Source of the DNA: Lachnospiraceae bacterium
GTDB lineage: Bacteria; Bacillota_A; Clostridia; Lachnospirales; Lachnospiraceae
Assembly (NCBI GenBank): GCA_028694115.1
Contig: JAQUUB010000153.1
Coordinates: 1-8,054 of the forward strand
Direction of reading: 5' to 3'
DNA: 8,054 nt
The position numbers and the translations under genes are program-made. Of the stretch, positions 5,801 through 8,054 are shown piece after piece. Numbering within the stretch: the stretch's first letter is position 1; every line of letters begins with the position of its first letter. Below the pieces are notes generated by a model. That model did no database searches. It was not told where the DNA came from and saw only the letters and a program-made list of their open reading frames with translations.

Positions 5801-6820
5801 TTATTCTTCAATCTTTAAAATATACCTGCACTTTGGAAAACCAGAACATCCATAAAACTGCTCTCCTACGTTATTTCCTTTTTTCGCAGTCCTGAGAACA
5901 AGACTCGCACCACACTTCGGACAAAGCAAATTGTCTTTTGTATCAATCATGGTTTGCTCTTCACTTACAGATTTGGCCTCAGTTTCAACCACTGTCTGTT
6001 CTTCGCACTCAGGTACCCTTTCGGTTTTAACAACCGTCTGATTCTCACTCCCGGGGACAATTTCGATTTCTTTCACTAACTCCTCATATTTTGTAAAGTA
6101 ATCTTTTCGCTCATCCTTATTTTTTGCAAGCAGTCTTTCAGCCATAAACATCATATCCTTTTTGGATGATGATATCTCCTTTGAATCCGATACCATCTTT
6201 CGGATTACCTTGATAAGCTGATCTGCTCTCAAAACCTGTTCCTTGATTTCTTTCTTAGCATATTTATCATTAACAACTGTCTTTGGATTTGCAAGAACCA
6301 CCAGTGATTTATAAAATATATCAAAAGTCTTTCTTACCATAGCCGCCATCAGCATGTTCCTATCCTCTGATTTACATTCCTTCAATACAGTCATATGCCG
6401 CTCATTCTGAGTAATAGGCGAATATATTCCTTCTTTATATTTTCTGCCTCCATACTCCATGGTACGAACGAAATTTCCTTTTGAATCAATTTCAATATTT
6501 CCAAAAAGATTTTTGCATTCAATAACAAAATTTAATTTTGAAGTCACTACCACAAAATCAATTTGTGCCCCCAATCCATCTTTGGTTTCCACGTAGATAT
6601 CACGTAATACCACCATGTTCATATTGCTGTTTTTTAGTTCAAAAAGAATATTCTCTTCTCCTACGATACCGGCTTTGGTTATAGCGATTTCTTTCTGGAT
6701 TTTTTCTTTTATGTCTTTATTCGCCCTCAGAAGTAATTCTTCAAGCTTTTTTAAATATGTATCCGCATCACTTGTTTCTTTTAAAATAATAACTTCTGCC
6801 TTTGAAAATAACCCCATCAT
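5801..6820 (-). CDS. NERD-domain nuclease-like protein with topoisomerase-type zinc finger
   Basis: 339 residues from the first ATG. A NERD domain spans about 48-150: GEE (54-56), AQIDFVVV (85-92), FVIECKN (98-104) and a downstream Q138/H142 pair. These correspond to the E, D and ExK active-site pattern of the PD-(D/E)xK-like nuclease fold, all present. A helical segment (155-250) follows. Then come three degenerate repeats of about 14 residues at 255-295 (NQTVVKTE, EQTVVETE, EQTMIDTK) forming an acidic linker. A C4 zinc finger ends the protein: CPKC at 300-303, with C325 and C331, as in the DNA-binding tail of topoisomerase I. It probably binds and cuts or processes DNA in the cytoplasm; proof of cleavage is lacking for most NERD proteins. 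AAGGGAG lies only 1-2 bases from the first ATG but is well placed for the second at 6817, so the true start is probably 6817. It is transcribed separately from its neighbours. Confidence 0.88.
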   Translation of the reverse strand: MMGLFSKAEVIILKETSDADTYLKKLEELLLRANKDIKEKIQKEIAITKAGIVGEENILFELKNSNMNMVVLRDIYVETKDGLGAQIDFVVVTSKLNFVIECKNLFGNIEIDSKGNFVRTMEYGGRKYKEGIYSPITQNERHMTVLKECKSEDRNMLMAAMVRKTFDIFYKSLVVLANPKTVVNDKYAKKEIKEQVLRADQLIKVIRKMVSDSKEISSSKKDMMFMAERLLAKNKDERKDYFTKYEELVKEIEIVPGSENQTVVKTERVPECEEQTVVETEAKSVSEEQTMIDTKDNLLCPKCGASLVLRTAKKGNNVGEQFYGCSGFPKCRYILKIEE

Positions 6821-6885
6821 TCTCCCTTATTCTTGAAATATTTCTGATAATAATAAGTAACTAATTTTCTTTATCTGCTCAGTAT

Positions 6886-6914
6886 ATTATCCCCTTATAC
6901 TCCTCCCATGTCCA
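6886..6914 (-). promoter_or_regulatory. Sigma-A promoter of the NERD gene
   Basis: On the minus strand TGGACA (6909-6914) is 17 bases from GATAAT (6886-6891); each box differs from consensus at one position. The -35 box lies inside the last codons of the upstream 60-residue reading frame. The predicted start near 6879 gives a leader of about 60 bases. Confidence 0.7.
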
Positions 6915-7077
6915 CATAATAATTCTCAAGATCCTCTTTCATTTGCTTGCGAATTCTGTTCCAGTCTTCCTTCCTCATTTTAGAAAAAAGCGCGTGATTC
7001 ATTGAAATTGTATTCAAATCTTTGGAATAATACAAAAATCTCTTTCGTTCCAGTTTTTCAAAAGGATTTGCCAGCAT
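6895..7077 (-). pseudogene. 60-residue orphan fragment, probably the C-terminal end of a lost gene
   Basis: The open frame has convincing coding character (PFEKLERKRFLYYSKDLNTI, then a charged helix MRKEDWNRIRKQMKEDLENYY) and ends in TAG with a terminal GGV. The ATG at 7077 has no Shine-Dalgarno site. The frame stays open for another 33 bases upstream to 7110 (IPIKVIRSS precedes the Met), where it meets TGA and the end of a transposase-like remnant. This suggests the 3' end of a larger gene whose front was lost in a rearrangement. I do not recognise the family. It could alternatively be a genuine small protein. The NERD promoter overlaps its last codons. Confidence 0.5.
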
Positions 7078-7091
7078 GCTGCTTCTGATTA

Positions 7092-7175
7092 CTTTGATAG
7101 GGATGGACGTTCATTATCCATTAAATACATAAATCTGATATTTACTTTACAACTGTCTTCAAGTTCGCGAAGTCT
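7092..7175 (-). pseudogene. IS1182-like transposase remnant
   Basis: Minus-strand translation gives RLRELEDSCKVNIRFMYLMD followed by NERPS, then stops at TAA 7089-7091. This resembles the N-terminal domain of IS1182-family transposases, where an 'LR.LE..C..dIrFMYLm...P.f' pattern occurs (recalled, not searched). Similarity ceases after NERPS, at about 7101, and the segment is preceded by TAG at 7176-7178. Fewer than 30 codons remain and no terminal inverted repeats are seen, so it is a dead fragment marking an old insertion and deletion. Confidence 0.5.
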
Positions 7176-7193
7176 CTACAATAATTCTATGAA

Positions 7194-7946
7194 CTATAAA
7201 TATATTTCCTTCAAAAGTTCCACACCTTGATTTCTATCAAAAGGTAAACCCATTTGGATGAGCCTTACTTCGCTTTCATCTACAGCACTGATTTCTTCAA
7301 TAAATCTATGTATGCTTTCCGTAACAAGTCCCATCGAAGCCACTTTCGTTCCATCAGTAACTATTTGAAGTAATCGAAAAACATCATATTTGTGTTTCTT
7401 TAAATCTTTTTCATTCACATGCTCGCCCGCTCTTTTACGATCTAAAAGATTGATCCAAGCATACATCTTAAAAGGAATTAAATGCTCTTCTCCTAATACG
7501 CCTATACCATTCACTACCTTTCGACCTACCATCATGAACTGGTAGAAATCATCATTTAGAAGAATAGCCGAGAGACTAGAGGTGTCATCATCAATATGTA
7601 TTGGAATAATTCCTTCCTCAATTTCAAGATGATATCCTGGCTTTCTGGAAAACAATTCAATCATCGTTGGATATCCAGATTTACCTTCTGTAAATCGATA
7701 GAAATGCATGTTTTCTTCATTCTTCCAACCACATTTGTATCCACCTTCTTTTATGTACTCCCAGAAAACAGTAGCAAACTCTGGAAAGTTGTCCTCCATG
7801 ATTAAAATCATGTCTATATCTTTTGTTGCTCTAAATGTCATATCAGCTTCTGTAAGTAAAATGTCGCAAGCCGTTCCTCCAATAATAGTATAAAAATCCG
7901 TATAGTCTCTGAATTTATCTCTAAAAGAATCTATTCCTAATACCAT
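7194..7946 (-). CDS. AbiEii/AbiGii-type nucleotidyltransferase toxin
   Basis: 250 residues of the minimal nucleotidyltransferase fold. The motif GGTACDIL (23-30) is followed by TKDIDMIL (41-48), the hG[G/S]...DxD pattern in which D43 and D45 bind metal. A third acid is offered by E97 in MIELFS. A helical C-terminal part follows with IPFKMYAWINLLDRK (157-171) and the conserved KDLKKHKYDVFRLL (180-193), typical of the AbiEii and MenT type IV toxin group. Studied members transfer nucleotides onto tRNA 3' ends and stop translation; the target here is unknown. All catalytic residues look intact. The ATG at 7944-7946 follows the TAG of the upstream gene with no gap, and GGAGG lies within that gene eight bases before, the standard coupled antitoxin-toxin arrangement. 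The gene is followed by the transposase scar rather than a clear terminator. Confidence 0.9.
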   Translation of the reverse strand: MVLGIDSFRDKFRDYTDFYTIIGGTACDILLTEADMTFRATKDIDMILIMEDNFPEFATVFWEYIKEGGYKCGWKNEENMHFYRFTEGKSGYPTMIELFSRKPGYHLEIEEGIIPIHIDDDTSSLSAILLNDDFYQFMMVGRKVVNGIGVLGEEHLIPFKMYAWINLLDRKRAGEHVNEKDLKKHKYDVFRLLQIVTDGTKVASMGLVTESIHRFIEEISAVDESEVRLIQMGLPFDRNQGVELLKEIYL

Positions 7947-8054
7947 CTATAATTCCTCCAACAGTTCTTCAATACACATCTCTATACGTTCATCTTCATT
8001 CTGGGTAAAGCTACACACAAGGGATACTGGATCAACTGCTCCATTCTTTGCAAA
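7947..8054 (-). CDS. Winged-helix antitoxin/regulator, C-terminus only
   Basis: Only the last 35 codons and the TAG stop are in the window: FAKNGAVDPVSLVCSFTQNE, then DERIEMCIEELLEEL. The stop touches the start of the nucleotidyltransferase gene, so the pair is transcribed and translated together. The tail resembles that of the 315-residue winged-helix protein at 4695-5642 (VDP, then D-R-h-x-h-x-I-x-E-h-L-x-E), so a MarR-like winged helix is expected in the unseen part. By position it should be the antitoxin and repressor of the AbiEii-like toxin. The DNA-binding part and the promoter are outside the window. Confidence 0.75.
   Translation of the reverse strand, partial: FAKNGAVDPVSLVCSFTQNEDERIEMCIEELLEEL

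Noticed and set aside
6615..6836. 73-codon plus-strand frame resembling a membrane protein
   Set aside because: Antisense to the start of the NERD gene; hydrophobic runs arise from the complementary strand.
7596..7893. Two overlapping plus-strand frames of 61-69 codons
   Set aside because: Both are antisense to the catalytic region of the nucleotidyltransferase, whose motifs are intact.

Overview
The window is AT-rich, has strong Shine-Dalgarno sites (AGGAGG, GGGGAGG) and sigma-A-like promoters, and every supported gene lies on the minus strand. Together with the protein families this suggests a gut-type low-GC Firmicute, probably a Clostridia/Lachnospiraceae member. That is inference from composition and style; no rRNA or core gene is present to confirm it. 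The content looks like an accessory 'defence island': toxin-antitoxin-like genes at both edges, regulators, a NERD nuclease-like protein, an ADP-ribose-processing macrodomain protein, a DNA-glycosylase-like protein, and a transposase remnant.

Reading in the direction of transcription (right to left): 8054-7194 holds the last 36 codons of a winged-helix antitoxin/regulator directly followed (TAG-ATG) by an AbiEii-type nucleotidyltransferase toxin. 7178-6895 is a scar with a short IS1182-like transposase remnant joined to a 60-residue orphan gene end. 6820-5801 is a NERD-domain protein with a C-terminal topoisomerase-type zinc finger, preceded by its own promoter. 5642-4695 is a stand-alone winged-helix regulator whose C-terminus resembles that of the antitoxin at the right edge. 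Its promoter carries a perfect 14-bp inverted repeat and its transcript ends in a clear hairpin terminator at 4581-4614.

Next comes the tight four-gene operon 4393-748: a TIGR02452/PARG-like macrodomain protein with a large unassigned C-terminal half, an unrecognised 136-residue protein, a WYL-domain regulator, and a uracil-DNA-glycosylase-superfamily-like protein. Gene junctions are 11 nt, 32 nt and 0 nt. Combining an ADP-ribose hydrolase fold, a ligand-sensing regulator and a base-excision-like enzyme in one transcript is the best candidate here for an undescribed nucleic-acid modification or defence system.

The region 283-747 has no intact gene, only shreds that may be decayed coding sequence. 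At 1-136 is the start of an AbiEi-like antitoxin gene. Its near-consensus promoter (TTGACT-N17-TATTAT) sits exactly between two copies of an imperfect palindrome built from the half-site AAGTAAATATACACAC, a layout typical of cooperative autorepression.
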